A stretch of 64,000 nt of DNA from Crotalaria pallida (taxonomy: Eukaryota; Streptophyta; Magnoliopsida; Fabales; Fabaceae): the NCBI GenBank assembly GCA_037953625.1, contig CM075656.1:81549001-81613000 (forward strand), read 5' to 3'. The position numbers and the translations under genes were made by a program. The notes below the pieces were generated by a model that worked only from the letters and a program-made list of their open reading frames with translations, did not search any database and was not told the DNA's origin. Positions within the stretch are counted from its first letter, which is position 1. Every line of letters begins with the position of its first letter. Positions 12,830-24,957 of the stretch are shown in pieces.

Positions 12830-13265
12830 TATATATTTAGCTTTGATAACTTGTGTTGCAATCACACTCGTTAGATTTGCCTTGAAATGTAATTCCTTTG
12901 GTACGGGAGCATGATTTTGGTGTCTAACTTTGTTTGGAAGTCAGAGCTGAAAGGTTTGTGATGGAAGCTTCTTCACTTGATGTGCAAACATAGCACGAGT
13001 ACTACTCCTGAAGAATGAAATCATAACCGTTGTAGACAGTGAAATTAATTCACCTCACCTGGTGAGTAGTGGTAGTAGTGTTATAAGGTTACTGCTATAC
13101 ATTTTCTTTGCTCCCTTTCCTTTGAGTAAAAAAAAAAAAAAACAGTAATACATAGAATCAGAAAAAGAAAGGGGAAAAAAAAATAGAGAGAGATCCAAAA
13201 CCCATAGTATTATTAATTTTCTCTCTCTAAAACATTCTTTTTCTTTTCACTGATCTTTGAATCTG

Positions 13266-13533
13266 GTAAGACCCAAACTACATCTTTTAACTGTTTTCAA
13301 CCTTTGATCCCTTTCCATATCCAAATCCAAATCCACACCAAAAAGAGAAAGAGAAAAAAAAAAAAACAAAAAAACAAAACAAAATTATAGCCCCACCTTC
13401 TCACACATAAAAAAAAAACAGTGGTCTTGTTTTCTTTGACTGTATGGTACTTGTGGGGTGTCTCAAAATCATTGCTTTCTCACTTTTGTCTGCAAAAGTT
13501 AGGGTCTTTTGAATTAGCGTTTGCTCATTTCAG
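13266..13533 (+). other. Probable 5' UTR intron of kinase gene
   Basis: A CT-rich leader ends at GAATCTG|GTAAGA (13265/13266), and a good acceptor TTGCTCATTTCAG ends at 13533. Removing this would leave a short leader before the ATG at 13642. It is inferred from splice signals only. Confidence 0.5.
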
Positions 13534-13588
13534 CTTTTCAAGATCAGTTTAGTGGAATTTAGCATTAGGGTTTTTCTGCTGAGGGAAA

Positions 13589-13636
13589 ATGTGGGTAGTG
13601 GAGGGAAGTTCTTTTTAGCAAATGAAATATTTTTGA
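13589..13636 (+). promoter_or_regulatory. Two short upstream ORFs before kinase ATG
   Basis: ATG at 13589 opens a 9-codon frame ending TAG at 13618. ATG at 13622 opens a 4-codon frame ending TGA at 13636. Both close before the main ATG at 13642 and could lower its translation (inference). Confidence 0.45.
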
Positions 13637-13641
13637 GTGAA

Positions 13642-16600
13642 ATGGGGTGTGTGTTTGGTAAACAGTCATCTTCGACGGCGAATGCCGCCGCGGAGAGGGA
13701 GAGGAGGAGGGAGGAGAAGAGGGAGGAAGTGATAGAAGCAAAAGAAGAAGTGGTTGAAGGTGAGAGTGGGAATGGTGGTGGGAATCAGAAGGAGGATGTT
13801 GTTGTTGGTGATGGTGGTGGTGGTGGTGGTGGTGGAGGTGGAGAGGAGAAGAGGACAAGGCCTTCGAGGAGGCGATCTTCGAAGGCGAACCCGCGGCTGA
13901 GCAATCCACCTGGACATGTTCATGGTGAGCAGGTGGCAGCAGGGTGGCCCTCTTGGCTCTCTAAGGTTGCTGGTGAAGCTATCAATGGATTGATCCCTAG
14001 AAGGGCCGACACTTTTGAGAAGCTTGATAAGGTAAAAGGGCATTATCATTAGATGCTGGCTTTTGTTTCTAATTTAAGCATGTGGAACTTAATTCTCTTG
14101 GATTTAATGTTGTTGTTGGTCATATGTTTGGATTTAATGTTCAGGTGATACTTGCCTTCTTTTTCGTAAGCAAATTACACAAGAGTGTAGGGAGAAAACC
14201 CCTGATGGGAGAGCTATCTCCTCTATATTGCGGATTTTCCTTTCTTGACACAGAAAAATATATTTGGATTTTATGAAAGTGTGAATTGTTTTTATGCTCT
14301 TCATTACTCATTGCCTTGAAAGGACTAAGGAGGATGTTGGTGATTACTGTATTGCTGTTTGGCTGAAAAGAAGAACTTATTTTTTTATTTTGATCTGTTT
14401 TTTAAAGTAAGCAATGGAAATACCTAAAAATAGTAATGTGGATTTTTGGCATGGTTGGTTTTGTTTTTTGTTGTAAGTTTTAATTGGGATGTTTTACATG
14501 GAAATTGTCATCAATTTATTTTCCATGACTACTTACTTGACAAGGATTGAATCTCTCACCAGTGCCTTTTCTTTCTTTTTTTTTTCAATCAGATTGGGCA
14601 AGGTACATATAGTAATGTTTACAAAGCTAGGGACACTTTGACAGGGAAAATTGTTGCCCTAAAGAAGGTCCGTTTCGACAATTTAGAGCCTGAGAGTGTG
14701 AAATTCATGGCCAGGGAGATTCTGATTCTGCGTCGCCTAGATCATCCAAATGTTGTCAAACTGGAAGGATTGGTGACTTCTAGAATGTCATGCAGTTTGT
14801 ATCTTGTGTTTGAATACATGGTGCATGATTTGGCTGGACTTGCTACAAACCCAGCTATTAAGTTCACAGAGTCTCAGGTATTGCCGTGCTTACCTTACTA
14901 AGTTCATGCTCCAGTTGGTTGAAATATATGATTCAAGGTTTTATTTTGCTTCTTTGATTTATTTCTTGATGTGGACCTTTTGCTATGTGATCATATCTGG
15001 GTATTTTAGGTTAAATGTTACATGCATCAACTATTTTCTGGGCTGGAACATTGTCACAACCGCCATGTGCTGCATCGTGATATAAAAGGGTCAAACCTCC
15101 TTATTGACAACGAAGGGGTTCTTAAGATTGCCGATTTTGGATTAGCTTCATTCTTTGATCCTAATCACAGGCACCCCATGACCAGTAGAGTGGTGACTTT
15201 ATGGTATCGACCTCCAGAACTTCTTCTTGGGGCCACTGAATATGGTGTAGGAGTGGATCTCTGGAGCGCTGGATGCATTCTTGCAGAATTATTGGCTGGA
15301 AAGCCTATAATGCCTGGTAGAACAGAGGTAAGATATCTTTATGACTGGTTTTCATTATGTAGGTTCTCTAATAGCTCCCTTTGAGAGCATAATGTGTATT
15401 CACTTGACTGGTCTATGGTGCAAGATTTTGTTTTCTATGGCTTCTCAATTTTCTGCAACATGGTTGTGAGATTTATGGTTTAGATTTTGTTGATGCGGTA
15501 TCCTTCATGCTTTGTAGGTGGAGCAGCTACACAAGATATTTAAGCTATGTGGTTCACCTTCTGATGAATATTGGAAAAAGTCAAAGTTGCCACATGCTAC
15601 CATTTTTAAGCCCCAACAGTCATACAAGCGGTGCATAGTGGAGACATTTAAAGATTTTCCACCATCATCTCTGCCACTTATTGAGACCCTTCTTGCAATT
15701 GATCCAGCTGAACGTCAGACGGCCACTGCTGCATTGCATAGCGAGGTAAGATAATAATTGAATTGACCAGATTAATGTTTCTCTTTTGGTATATGCACGC
15801 TACAAATGCTTGACTTCTCACTCATTATCATGTTCAATTCTAAAAATAGAAAAAGCTAATTCCCAAACTATGATAACAACTTCAATATTTCATACTCCCT
15901 CCGGTTCATATTATAAGCACCCTTTCTCTCTCACAAAAAGGGTGCTTATAATATGGACCGGAGGGAGTAATATATTAGATTGGGCCTTCTTAAATACGTT
16001 GGATGGTTTTTTTTCCTTTTATTGCTGCTCATGGTTTATAAACATGTTTTTATCATAACTACTCAGCATATGTATCTTTTTGTTAATTACTGAATTAAGA
16101 TTTCTGTCACGAGTTTGTCTGTCATAACAATGGAAGCTCTGAAATTGTCACATAAATATCTTAGTTTCGTAAAATTTGTATGTGTTGGAACGGTTTTGTG
16201 AAGATAAAATTATGCACCGGAAGTGCACATTTGTTGAAATTCTTAAAAACAAAGAAAGCAAGCTATTTTCTGAATGCCAGTTACAGACCAAATTGTTTTT
16301 AGCCATGGCACTGAATTTTTTTTATTGTTCATCTACTAGTTAATTTGATTCTCTATTTGTTGTGCTGTCCAGTCATAGTATAATATACCAAGGCATGGTT
16401 GGAAAGGTTAAACAACTAGACCAGTATAATATACCTAGTGTATACAATATACATGCGCTTCAGAGATTAAAACAAAATTAGCTCCTTCTTACCAAGAATC
16501 TCTGTAATCCTGGTTATAAGCTGTGCTGGAGTTTTACTTCATTAACTGCACCCTTCACTTGTGCTTGTGTTCTAATTTTCAAAACCTGGGCTTGGCAACC

Positions 16601-19598
16601 TCGAGAACCCAAGCCTACTTTCGTATCATGAATATCTGTTTATGTTAATTATTTATTCTTGATTTGTTTATGTCTCAATACTATCAGCTATCAACTTTTA
16701 TATGTATAAATATGTAATCAGTTATATGAGTTTTGAATTGCCATGTTTTGGTTGCTAAGCAATAATTCCTGAACAAATATGTAAAACTTTGTTTTGAAAT
16801 GACAATAAGCTAACTTAAAAGTTAAAATGAACTTACAGCTACAATCCACTTGTTTTTTCTTAAGTTGTGCTTCCCGCACTTACGCAACAAATAGAACAAC
16901 TTTCTTGTCTTCTCTTTCTTGACTCTATACCGTGTTAGAAGAGAAGTTACTATATTCTCACAGGAAGTGATGGAGATAGCTATACGTTGGAGATTGTAAA
17001 TAGTTTTATGGATGAAATATTATAACTTGTGCTTGCAATCTTTTCAGTGTTTCAATAATTGGTTGTAAGATTCCTTGTTTGATGTTATTTGCTTCACTGT
17101 TGCAGTTCTTTACAACAAAACCTTATGCTTGTGATCCCTCTAGCCTTCCAAAATATCCTCCCAGCAAGGAGATGGATGCAAAGCTACGGGATGAAGAAGC
17201 TAGAAGGTGCCTGAAATTACTTACATCTCAATGATCATCGTGACACTATTTCTCGGCTCAGATTTTAAAATATGCGTGATATGAAACCTTTTAACATAAT
17301 TTAACTGAAACTCTCATCGATCTGATGAATGCTTTTCCACTAAAAATTTTGTCCAAAGCATGCATGTTGGTTATGTTATGTCTTTAACATGTTAAGCTTT
17401 ACTTGGTTCTGCTTTTGTGTCTTTTCAATTTTATTTCTGCCATGTTGCAATTGCTTGTTTCACTTCTGTTTCCCTTTCCTGTTCCTTTATTTGATCGAGG
17501 AAGTTGCTAAGCATGTACTAACTTAAACATGTTTATTTAGTTATCCTTCTCCATTTTTCTTTCTCCACCTCCTTATGATACTTGAGGGAGCAGAAGACAT
17601 TTATTTTCAAAAAATAATATGAATATGCCTTCTTTTCAATGATCAATTTCAATATGACTGTAGATTGAGAGCAGCTGGTAAAGCTACTGATGGTGTCAAG
17701 AAATCTCGTCCACGTGACCGAGTTGGGAGAGGAATTCCTGCTCCAGAGGCAAATGCTGAACTGCAGGCAAATATTGATGTATGTCAGATAAGGCACCTTA
17801 TTCTCTCCAGAAAATATTTCTTATTGCCAATGACAAATTAGTAAACTTATCAACTAGAAGTAATTAAGTACATGTCAACTTGATATACTCCCTCCAGTCC
17901 TATATGTAAGACCCTTTTTGGGAAAATTACGTCCACCAAGAAAGTGGGTTAAGGTTGTTAGGTGCATTGGAAATGAAAACATTTAATATACTTTTTCAAA
18001 ACTATCCCTATAATCATTATGAGATTCTAGAAAGTGTTGACCTAATAGGGGTGTTTCTGGAAAGAATGAATTAAATGTTATTGGAAATTGGAATAGGGTC
18101 TTACAAAATAGGACCAATATTTTTTTCCTAAAAGGGTCTTACATATAGGACCCGAGGGAGTATATAATAATTTCCATTCTTATTTTTTTCACTTGACTGC
18201 ATGCACTGTTTGTAATATTTGATTCAACGAGTTTCATTCCTTATTCCTTGTTCTTTCATCTCACAAGTCATTAATTTATTCTGTTTTTTGTTTTCTTTAC
18301 CATTTTAGCAGAGTTTGCATGATGTCTGTCATTGATTTCCTTTTATTTCTGTCCCTTCTCATCTTTATGTTTCCCCCTCCTTATAAATTTTCACTCTTTG
18401 GCTTGTAGGAACGAAAATGTCCAAAGACTAGTAGCAGTTTAGGCTTCTTTGTCTCTAAAGTCTTATTGTGTGAATACTGAAAACTAATGATGGGCAGAAA
18501 GTTGGCTCATGTAGAAATGAAATTAGTTTAGTTCAGTTTAAATATTGTAATGATTAGTTAGTTTCCTCCCAATATTTGCTAGTGTTTAACAATTACTCAG
18601 TCTCGCAAAGATGCATGAATTTTTGTGGCAGTGCTTTGTTTTTGCTGTCCTTTGGTGTCTTTGGTTAAGGAACAATAGAATTTTTAATGACTCCTGTTCC
18701 TCTCTTGTTCTCGTTTGGGATATAGTAAAAAAAAAATTTCATCACTCTGGTGCTCTGCTCATGGGCTTTTTTTCAATGGTAGATTTGCAGAGGGATTGGC
18801 ATGCTTTGTTGCATATAGTTGCTTTATGCAGTAGACTGATATATTTGCTTGAACTGGTGCTTTTGAGGTGGTGTGTGTGGTTTTGTAATAATTCATTGTT
18901 TTAAATACTAGAGCATGACAAAAATTTAGTACTAGTGTTGGATAAACATGATAGCATTGTTGGATAGGCCATGAGGGCAGATTGAACTATTTTCTAGTAA
19001 TCTTCTGAATTGCTTGTTTAGACTTTAGATTTGGGTAATCAGGGTAGAAGTAGAGTTACCATTACTGCCAAACTGAGTATATGCTTCCCCCTTGGAAATC
19101 TTAGTGTTGTTCCAAGTAATTGTGTATTACCATGGCTTTCCTTTATATCTCAGCAAGAGCATTAATGCTTTATCTCTTATTACAGAGACGGCGAATGATA
19201 ACACATGCGAATGCTAAGAGCAAGAGTGAAAAGTTTCCTCCTCCCCACCAAGATGGAACTCTAGGTTATTCTATGGGTTCTTCACATCACTTGGATCCAG
19301 GTTTTGATCCTCCCGATGTTCCGTTTAGTTCCACAAACTTGTCACAGCCTAAAGCAAATATCCAAACCTGGTCCGGCCCATTGGTAGAACCTGCTCCTGT
19401 GGCGAGTGCACCAAGGAGAAAGAAGAAACATGGCAGGTGATGAGCATATATACATACAATTATATTCATCAAAGGAGAACTCAAAAATATAAGAATGTGT
19501 CAGGAGACGAAAGAAAGATATTTGTAGTATAATACCAATCATTTTTTAGGAGCATTCATGAAGCTGCAAATGCTGCTGACTTGATGTCTCACATCTAG
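13642..19598 (+). CDS. CDK-related Ser/Thr protein kinase, N-myristoylated (At1g54610/At1g53050-like)
   Basis: Eight coding exons, 13642-14031, 14593-14877, 15010-15327, 15518-15745, 17106-17206, 17664-17778, 19186-19436 and 19550-19598, sum to 1737 nt (578 aa plus stop). The protein begins MGCVFGK, a dual myristoylation/palmitoylation signal that predicts membrane attachment. A low-complexity Glu/Gly-rich stretch follows (residues 20-75). The kinase domain starts near residue 124. It has P-loop IGQGTYSNVYKA (131-142), catalytic Lys154, C-helix Glu172, HRDIKGSN with Asp249, DFG Asp267 and T-loop TSRVVTLWYRPPE with the CDK-type activating Thr283. All catalytic residues are present. The basic tail has KKSRPRDRVGRG and ends AANAADLMSHI. 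The C-helix lacks PSTAIRE-type residues, so a classic cyclin partner is uncertain. The start at MGC is preferred because Gly2 and Cys3 are a family signature. Intron 4 holds a Stowaway hairpin, and intron 6 a Stowaway and a LINE tail. Confidence 0.93.
15895..15967. mobile_element. Miniature Stowaway hairpin (73 bp)
   Basis: CTCCCTCCGGTTCATATTA and its inverse form a nearly perfect hairpin with a loop of about 10 nt, flanked by TA (15893-15894 and 15968-15969). It lies in kinase intron 4, so the pre-mRNA would carry the hairpin. Confidence 0.9.
17888..18160. mobile_element. Stowaway MITE, family A (273 bp)
   Basis: The ends are CTCCCTCCAGTCCTATATGT and ACATATAGGACCCGAGGGAG, with flanking TA at 17886-17887 and 18161-18162. 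The terminal repeats are the best preserved of the four family A copies. It lies in kinase intron 6. Confidence 0.9.
18611..18820 (+). pseudogene. LINE reverse-transcriptase C-terminal tail fragment
   Basis: The translation contains LWCLWLRNNRIFNDS, VWDIVKKKFHHS and VDLQRDWHALL, the pattern at the C-terminus of plant L1-type LINE ORF2 (zf-RVT region). Only the last 70 or so codons remain. It is in kinase intron 6, sense to the gene, and not part of the kinase. Confidence 0.7.
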
Positions 19599-21579
19599 CT
19601 GGTAAAGTCATTGGTATTGGAGTTGAACTACATAGTATTTCCTTTCCTGCTCCATTTGTTTCTCAATGCTCAGAGATTTATTCTCAATCTTGTATATCTT
19701 AATTTTGTTTCTTCTTAAGTTAAAAAGTTTTATTAGGATAGATGAACATCTAATAAATAGGTTTTGGGAACAACGTTGGTGATTTTATATTTCTCCATAA
19801 TTTTGTTTCTTTTTAACCTTTTTACTTTTCAGAAGCCTGTGAACTGTGCAGTACCAATACATACTTTTCCTTAAAGTTTTTCTGGTTTTGTTTCTTATGA
19901 ATGATCCCGAATATCTTATTATGTGCACTGGTATTACAAGGGGTCATGTTTGTTGTTAATCACTTTAAATTTCAAGCCCTTGTGACTAAATGGTTGCATA
20001 TGTGAGATATTTCATTATGACATCATTTGATCCTTGTAACGACTTCATCTAGTGGAAATAAGTTTGGTTGTTGTTGTTGAATGGATTACATCTTTTAAGT
20101 CTGCATTTGGAATGCTTGTTGATCTGTTCTCCTTTCATTTAATTTGTATTGTTGTTTAAGATAGGTGTACGAAGATTAAAAAATTATTAATTATAGTTAT
20201 TGTAATTTGACTAAAACATCCCTATTTATGATAGTTAGAAGAGAAGCAAACGTGAAATTAATTCTACAATCAATAAATGAGGGTAGAATTGAAAGAAAAA
20301 AAGGTTTGATCTAGCATTGGAATCTTTAAACAATACAATATTTTTTAAATAAAAATAAAAAGCTAAAACAACGTTGCGTAGGAATGAGGGAGTAGAATTC
20401 GCACTCTAATGTTATGAAAATAGCAATACTTGGGTGCTTTAAAGCTTTATATGGTTAACTTATACAATGTTCAATACATAACTTATTGCACACACCTTAT
20501 AATTCAAGTTTCTTTTTCTTAACTCCTTTCCTTATGGTGGTTTGGTTTGGTAAATCATTGTCCCTGTTATGAGTAGGTTATGGGACAATGAAATGAGTCT
20601 AGGGGTAGGTTGAGCTACCATTCCACATCAAATTTGATGGGGACACCGTTTTTAAAATATGCAAACTTCCAAAGAATACTGAAACACTATCCTCTCCCAT
20701 TTATAGCCCCTTCCCTCTGTTTCAGTTCACACTTTCTCCATTCAGTACATTGCCCATTACCAAACTTTGCCCATTTCCAAAGGACAAAGAAAGGTAGATT
20801 TCAAAATAACAGTTGCTGAGTTTGGCAGTTAGATTCCAAACATGTTTTATTATCTATTATCTATTATAATCTATAATTAAAAGAATTCATCTGCTGTATT
20901 CTGTCATGTGTAATTTGTTTTGGCCATAAGTAATTCATTCATATCATTTGGCTCCACTAATTAATATTGAGTTTACTATATTAGAGAGTGAGGTTGTCCA
21001 TATGTAGTAGAGTTGAGTAGTACATAGTACTAAATAGGTGTATTTTTTGGGGTCACATCTGCTTGGTCCTCAGATGAAAATCAGTACTGTAGAAATCTAA
21101 GAATGAGGGCTCAAGGAGGATATCCAGGTTCATGGCCCGGATTGCCTTCCCTTATTGGCATCTTATTCAATTGACTTTACTTCCATATCGTCTTTGTTGG
21201 TAACATCTTTTTATTCTTGCATTTAATTATATATATATAATATCAGATATATAAAACTAATATTAAGCCCAAGAATATCTATATACTATAAAGTATAGGG
21301 TATAAAAAATGTGGCTATCTATTTAACAAAAGCCTTTTAGGCAAATAATTTTTTTTGGTGGTTAAGTTTGGATGGGGATCCTCTATTCCAAAACTTTATG
21401 TCTCTTTGTCCCTAATCAATTAAACTTCATCAAATATTACAAAAATGTCATCATGGTGGGGAAGTTATTTTTCAGTTTTCTAAAATTTGTGTAGTGGGTA
21501 CAGGCTTTGGAACAGGCTATGGGACATCTTATCTTTGTCCTAGATAGAGATGCATAATATATTTTTTTTTGTTTGATTT

Positions 21580-21690
21580 GTTTTTTTTTTAGCGGATGGG
21601 GAGAAAGCGCAAGGGCAGTCTCTTGAATTTGAACCCAAATCTTGCATTTTATATCCTGCAAATTTACTATTTGAGTTGCCTCTTGAAAAT
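21580..21690 (-). mobile_element. SINE relic, same type as 54653 copy
   Basis: The minus strand shows GGGTTCAAATTC (B-box-like), then CTTTCTCCCCATCCGCT and an A-rich tail, matching the layout of the intact element at 54653. No flanking duplication was identified. Confidence 0.5.
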
Positions 21691-22118
21691 AATTGGTGGC
21701 ATAATTTTTTTTAATTTATTATTATTATTATTATTTGCACTGAAATAGTATTTGGAAAACACATAAAATATGATGGAATAAAACACAATAGTATGTGTTT
21801 GGCTTATTAATTTTCACTATTTTAAAAATTTAATATAAGATTAAAAAGTAGAACATTTTGATTCTAGCTTTGTGAAATCGAAGAGAACAAAACATAATAT
21901 ATTTTTCTGTCATTACTAGAAAACATTACCTGTGCATTATTATTGAACCAGAAGTTTAAACCCTGTTCACCCCAACCACAACACCACATGGTCCAGTACA
22001 AGGCCCCCCGCCACCTGGGCTTGGGACTGATCCCCTGAATTTCCCATTCGAGAAGTATGTTGCCATCCTATATTAAAATATTATTAATTTATCACCTTAC
22101 AAAATCTGAAAATATCTT

Positions 22119-22317
22119 CTTTTTTTTTTGTGTACACCAATCGGTACCCGGATCTGGTTTACCCAGAATCCGACTCATCCGGTCCGACCCAACTGAGCTC
22201 GCACTAAGCGGTAGGGGTCTCCCAGCGGGGGTTGCTCCATACCCAAGGCTCGAACTCGAGACCAGTTGGTTGGTTAATGGACCAAGTGAGCTACCACTTG
22301 ACCAACCCTACGTTGGT
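22119..22317 (-). mobile_element. tRNA-derived SINE with perfect 18-bp TSD
   Basis: The minus strand reads TTGGTCAAGTGGTAGCTC (A-box region), GAGTTCGAGCC (B box), then a GC-rich body and A tail. The 18-bp duplication AAAATCTGAAAATATCTT at 22101-22118 and 22318-22335 is exact, so the insertion is young. Confidence 0.9.
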
Positions 22318-23050
22318 AAAATCTGAAAATATCTTTCTACCTAAACAAACACCGTCCCACATAGGTGGTCCAACTTTCCTCTTCCTTATGTTATATTGAT
22401 GTTTAGAATTATGTTTAGAATTGCAATCCATAATGATGGTTGAAACCACAGTGTTGCTGTTTTGGTTGCCTTATCAATCACCATTACCAAGTGTGAAAAT
22501 CACGCTATACAAGAGCAAAACATTGTTCATGCCATGCATGTTGCGTTGCGTTACGTTACCTCAATTCTTTGCATTAGGGACTCCTTCGCTTCCTCACCAC
22601 CCCTTCTTTCTCTCAACTCAAATAATCAATCAAACACACAACACACACAAAAAAAAAAAAAAAAAAAAAGAAAGGTAAATGAATAGTAAACACGTATATA
22701 AGATCATGCCACGTAACGTAACTAAAAACATGATTCAATCAGCCTAAGGTACACATACATCCCCGAACGTTCGTTAAATTTGAATCAATTTGGCCGGCTA
22801 CAAAATTACAATAAGTTATTCAATTTTCCCGGCTCGACGTAAAATCAAGAAGCTTGATTGTTTGTTATTGGATTAGAGTCTTTTTTTTTTAAATAAAAAT
22901 AAAAATTATAATAGTAGGAATTTGGGAGAAAATGATGTTATCCTATAAATTAATTAAATACACTAATAATACCACTCGCTGTGTATATACCACTATCATC
23001 ACTTTCAATATTACTATAAATCATCCACCACTTTATCCGAAATATAATAA

Positions 23051-23955
23051 CGGTTTTGATATACTCAGTCCTAAGGGTTGAGTTTAAGCATTAAATAGTT
23101 TCCTCTGTTCACTTATTATGACAACAACATTTATTAGTATTAATTAGAATTAATTAAAAATATATCTTTTTTATTTACTATCTTTAATTCTTCTGATTTA
23201 ATATTTTTTACAATATCTTTTGTATCATTTTTTCTTTTATCTTTTCTCTTTTAAGTTTTGCTTTTTAAAAAACAAAACTTATACAAAATACAACAACCTA
23301 CTCCTGAACAAAGGAACCTGATACATTTATTTGAGGGTAATGTTTGGGGCTGAGCATAAAGATCAAAGACTAGCAAGGAAGAAATACAATATTAAACACT
23401 TTGTTATAGGAACATAATAAAATACATGTGTCATGTATTTGTAATTAAATGAGGATGTATGTAATATGTTTGAGCTCTTTTTGCTGCACAAGGTTTGACT
23501 TGTATTTTAAACTATTGCTCAACAAGAATAATAATATTTTTTTTCTTATAAAAAACTGAATAAAGGGATAATGGAGAGGTAAAAAAACCATTTTCATTCT
23601 TCACCTATGCTTTAATCTTTATGCCTCTATTTATTTGAAACTTTATTTTTAAAATCACAAAAAAAAAAAAAATATATCACGCTGTGTAGGGAAAACCCCT
23701 TTATTCAGTTGTAGGTTGTTATTTTTTATAAGCTTTTATATATATATATATATATACAAGCAAAACTTAAAAAAGAAAAGAGGAAAAAGAAAATGATATA
23801 AAAGGCAGTATTGTAAAAAATATCAAATCATAAAAATTAAAAATAGTAAATGAAAAAGATATATTTTTAATTAATACTAATAAATGTTGTTGTTGTTGTA
23901 ACAAATGAAAAGAGGAAACTATTTAATGCTTAAACTCAGCCCTATATGAAAACCG
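23051..23955. mobile_element. Mutator-like foldback element (905 bp, about 215-bp arms)
   Basis: The ends are CGGTTTTGATATA and the inverse of CGGTTTTCATATA. Arms of about 215 bp then match closely (GAGTTTAAGCATTAAATAGT, TTTATTAGTATTAATTA, AAAATATATCTTTTT). A 9-bp duplication ATATAATAA lies at 23042-23050 and 23956-23964. The central 490 bp holds no transposase frame. Confidence 0.88.
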
Positions 23956-24685
23956 ATATAATAATGACATTTTCTTTTTTCAGTTTTCAGTTGAAGGAGG
24001 GGGTGCCAACTGTACGTGCTAACAAGGATTTGAAGCATGACAAGCTAGGTCCACGTAAAAGATTTTAAAATTGAAATCTGACAATGATGTATACTTTATT
24101 TGTGAATTGTGTCCTATAATAATTATTAATTATAGAGTGACGTGGTATAATCATCATTGTTAAACTCTGGATTCAACTAAACTTTACTTAATGGATTTAA
24201 AAAAAAAAAAACTTAACTCTTATATAATTTATTTTTTAAATTCATACGAGTTCGATTAAATCTTGACAAAATTTCGAGTTAATTCTCGAATTTATGAGTC
24301 TACATTTATACATTGATTTAGTCTAATAAAATGCTACCTCCATTTATATTTAATTTATAAATCACATTTAACCAAAACATATGGACAAAGATTGATAGTT
24401 AACTTCCTGTTTTAAAAAAAATATATATATATATTAATTTTACACATTTACCTATTTATTTGCATGACTCATTTTATGAAAAATTGAACTTATTTAATTA
24501 GAACATTTATTTAATAGAGTAATTTAGGAAAATTAATTAAATATCTCTTAAAAAATATAAAATAATTTATATATAAAAATAAATAATTTTTCTAAAATAT
24601 GACATACATATGAGAATGAAGAGAGTTTTTTTTTCTATCAATATTGCCACGTACAGGTTATATTACCTAAATCTTATGGTATATA

Positions 24686-24957
24686 TTCTCTCCGTTTCAT
24701 ATGTATTGTGTTTTAAGGTTATGCACGGGTTTTAAGAAATGATTAAATGATGTAAGAATTTGTTGTATTTTGACTATAATGTCCCTATATAATCATTATT
24801 GAAGAGAGATAACGGTACTGGAAGTGAAAAAGATAGTGTAATAAATAGGGGTGTGTTTGGAAAAATAACATTAATTATGTATTGAGTTTATAAAAAAACA
24901 AGACTTATGAAACATGGTACAAATTTTAAAACAACATTACATATGAAACAGATGAAG
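24686..24957. mobile_element. Stowaway MITE, family B
   Basis: The ends are TTCTCTCCGTTTCATATG and CATATGAAACAGATGAAG, each next to TA. Interior AAGAAATGATTAAATGATGTAAG matches the 12271 and 26313 copies. Confidence 0.8.

Larger units (their letters stand above)
5007..13265. other. Intergenic region between Rossmann-fold gene and kinase gene
   Basis: This holds the divergent promoters of the two genes and no convincing coding sequence. From about 5250 it is very AT-rich with long A and T runs. Individually listed elements: hAT-like 6187-6842, Mutator-like MITEs 7159-7442 and 8841-9014, SINEs near 5726-5775 (fragment), 7862-8080, 9701-9811 and 11804-11990, and Stowaway MITEs at 9170, 12271 and 12555. 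About 8100-8570 looks like a degenerate foldback. 9870-10508 has ends resembling TA-CTCTCTCC and may be another mariner-like element. 10520-11700 is plain AT-rich DNA in which I see nothing. Confidence 0.7.

Noticed and set aside
13565..14049. Minus-strand frames opposite the kinase first exon
   Set aside because: Shadows of the Glu/Gly-rich coding region, giving His- and Pro-rich low-complexity proteins.
22057..22326. 89-codon plus-strand frame
   Set aside because: It is the antisense of a SINE with A and B boxes and clear TSDs.
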